Below, piece by piece: positions 62,535-64,000 of a stretch of 64,000 nt of DNA. The notes below the pieces were generated by a model. It was not told where the DNA came from. It searched no databases and saw nothing but the letters and a program-made list of their open reading frames with translations. Position 1 is the stretch's first letter, and every line of letters begins with the position of its first letter. The translations under genes were made by a program, and so were the position numbers. The stretch comes from Parapedobacter sp042666505 (GTDB lineage Bacteria > Bacteroidota > Bacteroidia > Sphingobacteriales > Sphingobacteriaceae), in contig NZ_JBHTDN010000003.1 in the NCBI RefSeq assembly GCF_042666505.1, positions 124,001-188,000 on the forward strand. The letters run 5' to 3'.

Positions 62535-62711
62535 ATGAAACGATATTTCCTTTATAACATCTTGCTAAATATTAGTTTGATCTTGATGTTCTTCAGTGCG
62601 GTAGCAGCGTATCAAAGCCGCCAGTATATCGTATTGGCAATTTCCATACTGATTATCTTGATATTAGGGTATCTCAAGTATCGGCTACTGAAGCAAGTGA
62701 GGCAACGTTAG
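62535..62711 (+). CDS. Tiny two-helix membrane protein
   Basis: A 58-residue protein with two hydrophobic helices (YFLYNILLNISLILMFFSAV and YIVLAISILIILILGYL) and a basic C-terminus (KYRLLKQVRQR). It resembles the short DUF6358-type proteins of Sphingobacteriaceae, from memory. Function unknown. Its end overlaps the ComB gene on the opposite strand by 27 bases. Confidence 0.7.
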   Translation: MKRYFLYNILLNISLILMFFSAVAAYQSRQYIVLAISILIILILGYLKYRLLKQVRQR

Positions 62712-63416
62712 CCGTACGAGTTCGCGGCCTTTCAAGATCGGTATAACCGATACCTGATCTTCCTGTAGGCAAAAAGCGATGTCCTGCGCAATGTGGAGAT
62801 GTTGCATCCGTTTGCTGTGGGAGGCTTTGCCAAGGTATGTGGGTAAATCGCTCCGGGCTTCCAGATAGAGGCTTTCTGCAGCATATGCCGCGTCATCCAA
62901 TTCCATGTCCCTGGTTTTGAGGCGATGGACAAGCGCTCCGGCAAATACGGTATCTTCCAGATTGAAGTGGTTTTTCCAGCCTGCACACACCAGCAAGATG
63001 TGCTGCGGCTGGGTTTTGAGCCAGTTTGAAAGGGTACTGATATTAAGAAATGATCCGATCACCACGGCACTTGCGCCAGCGCATCGCTTGATGGCCCGTG
63101 TACCGTTCGTAGTAGTCAACACGACCGTTTTTCCTGCTACTTTTTCCTTGGTATATGAAAATGGCGAATTGCCAAAATCGAATCCCGTGACTACCTGGCC
63201 GTCGCGCTCGGCAGCTAATAAATGGCCATTACTTTGATAGGAAAGACACTCATCCAATTCTTCCACGGGAATGATCGCTTGGGCGCCGTTTGCCAATCCA
63301 TAACACATCGAAGACGTGGCCCGGAAGATATCGATGACTACCGCTATGGTGTCGTCCAGTTCGTGGAAAGGGAGCAAAGCAGGGCTTAAACAGACACGAA
63401 TACTTTTTGGACTCAT
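62685..63416 (-). CDS. comB: 2-phosphosulfolactate phosphatase (ComB)
   Basis: A 243-residue phosphatase of the ComB family, which hydrolyses 2-phosphosulfolactate in sulfolactate/coenzyme M-type sulfonate metabolism. Family motifs are VVIDIFRATSSMCYGLANGA, LLAAERDGQVVTGFDFGNSP, VVLTTTNGTRAI, LVCAGWKNHFNLEDTVFAGAL and DIAFCLQEDQVSVIPIL. Bacteroidota carry it widely although coenzyme M is absent; it may act in sulfonolipid-related sulfonate metabolism. It lies 8 bases downstream of gcvT. Confidence 0.92.
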   Translation of the reverse strand: MSPKSIRVCLSPALLPFHELDDTIAVVIDIFRATSSMCYGLANGAQAIIPVEELDECLSYQSNGHLLAAERDGQVVTGFDFGNSPFSYTKEKVAGKTVVLTTTNGTRAIKRCAGASAVVIGSFLNISTLSNWLKTQPQHILLVCAGWKNHFNLEDTVFAGALVHRLKTRDMELDDAAYAAESLYLEARSDLPTYLGKASHSKRMQHLHIAQDIAFCLQEDQVSVIPILKGRELVRLTLPHLLQ

Positions 63417-63424
63417 CAGGAGGC

Positions 63425-64000
63425 TTATTTTACAAACGGAGGCTTTACGACGGATGCTTTGACTGGATTATTTCGGATGTCGATATATATTTCGCTCCCC
63501 TCCTTAGCATACCCGATGGGGACGTATCCTAACCCGATGGATTTTTTAAGTGTAGGTGATTGTGTTCCTGATGTGACATGTCCGATTGGCTGGCCCTCGG
63601 CGTTAATGATGGTGTATCCCTGCCGTGGAATTCCTCGATCGATCATTTCAAAGCCTACCAATTTACGTTGCAGACCAGCTTCCTTTTGCTTTTTTAACCC
63701 GTCGGCATTCACAAAATCTTTGGAAAACTTCGTAACCCAACCCAAGCCGGCCTCTAGGGGAGAAGTCGTATCATCGATGTCATTGCCGTAAAGGCAGAAG
63801 CCCATTTCAAGCCGAAGGGTGTCGCGGGCACCTAATCCGATCGGTTTGATACCATAGGGTGCTCCCGCTTCAAAAATGGCATCCCACACCGTCTTGGCAT
63901 CTTTATTAGCGACGTATATCTCGAATCCACCGGCTCCCGTATAACCGGTGGCAGATACAAGCACGTTGTCTACCCCGGCAAATTTGCCTTTGCTGAACGT
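63425..64000 (-). CDS. gcvT: Glycine cleavage system aminomethyltransferase (GcvT), C-terminal part
   Basis: The last 191 codons of GcvT; the 5' part lies beyond the right edge and the frame is open through 64000. It has VSATGYTGAGGFEIYVAN, GIKPIGLGARDTLRLEMGFCLYGNDI, SPLEAGLGWVTKFSKDFVN and IGHVTSGTQSPTLKKSIGLGYV, all typical of the T-protein, which releases ammonia and transfers the methylene group to tetrahydrofolate. Likely co-transcribed with comB. Confidence 0.93.
   Translation of the reverse strand, partial: TFSKGKFAGVDNVLVSATGYTGAGGFEIYVANKDAKTVWDAIFEAGAPYGIKPIGLGARDTLRLEMGFCLYGNDIDDTTSPLEAGLGWVTKFSKDFVNADGLKKQKEAGLQRKLVGFEMIDRGIPRQGYTIINAEGQPIGHVTSGTQSPTLKKSIGLGYVPIGYAKEGSEIYIDIRNNPVKASVVKPPFVK

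Noticed and set aside
1..64000. CRISPR arrays, tRNA or rRNA genes, insertion sequences, phage genes
   Set aside because: No regularly spaced repeats, no tRNA-like folds noticed and no transposase, integrase or phage structural proteins among the genes.

Overview
The window comes from a Bacteroidota chromosome, most likely a Sphingobacteriaceae-type soil or rhizosphere organism. The evidence is a SusC/SusD pair with accessory lipoproteins of the DUF4959/DUF5126/DUF5000 and DUF4998 kinds, TAnnTTTG-type promoter boxes, few Shine-Dalgarno sequences, and base composition of about half G+C by eye. No rRNA, tRNA, CRISPR array, insertion sequence or prophage was seen.

Region 1 (1-35.7 kb) is a large polysaccharide or glycoconjugate utilisation region, nearly all on the minus strand. 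From its upstream end it holds: (a) a block of a Tat-exported DegT-type aminotransferase, ceramidase-like hydrolase, double-barrel amidohydrolase, heparinase II/III-like lyase, alpha/beta hydrolase and beta-propeller protein (34.5-23.9 kb); (b) SusC, SusD, two surface lipoproteins and an exported enolase-superfamily enzyme (23.5-14.0 kb), followed by a second exported DegT aminotransferase, a second ceramidase-like protein, a PVC-type beta-propeller/HEAT lipoprotein, a high-potential iron-sulfur protein and a frameshifted sialidase-like gene (13.9-7.4 kb); (c) beyond a convergent TauE-like permease and a divergent AraC regulator, a cytoplasmic catabolic operon of sugar porter, L-fucose/arabinose-isomerase-like protein, PfkB kinase, class III aminotransferase and the start of a third ceramidase-like protein (5.4 kb to the left edge). 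A DeoR-family regulator sits divergently at 35 kb. GCGGTTTA-like motifs lie in its own promoter region and upstream of susC, so it may control both blocks. The striking theme is an aminotransferase followed directly by a ceramidase-like (amide hydrolase fold) gene three times, with five RR-type (Tat) signal peptides. This looks like periplasmic processing of an N-containing, possibly N-acylated, sugar-like substrate. The substrate is not evident from sequence.

Region 2 (35.8-59 kb) is a stress and trehalose/glycogen island: a PAS/GAF sensor kinase and receiver protein, small lipoproteins, two SPW-repeat membrane proteins, a DUF4142 protein, an SRPBCC membrane protein and a zinc alcohol dehydrogenase. 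These are followed by a TreY-MalQ fusion, GlgX, an unrecognised 755-residue protein, an SDR, a SpoIIAA-like protein and Mn catalase (plus strand), facing a Cys-rich copper-binding-type protein, a GH13 alpha-glucosidase, a small lipoprotein and TreZ (minus strand). TreY, TreZ, MalQ and GlgX together would convert glycogen or maltodextrins to trehalose and process the leftovers.

Region 3 (59-64 kb) holds an FRG-domain protein, small charged hypothetical proteins, an exported M28 peptidase, a rhodanese, a tiny membrane protein, 2-phosphosulfolactate phosphatase (ComB) and the C-terminal part of GcvT running off the right edge.
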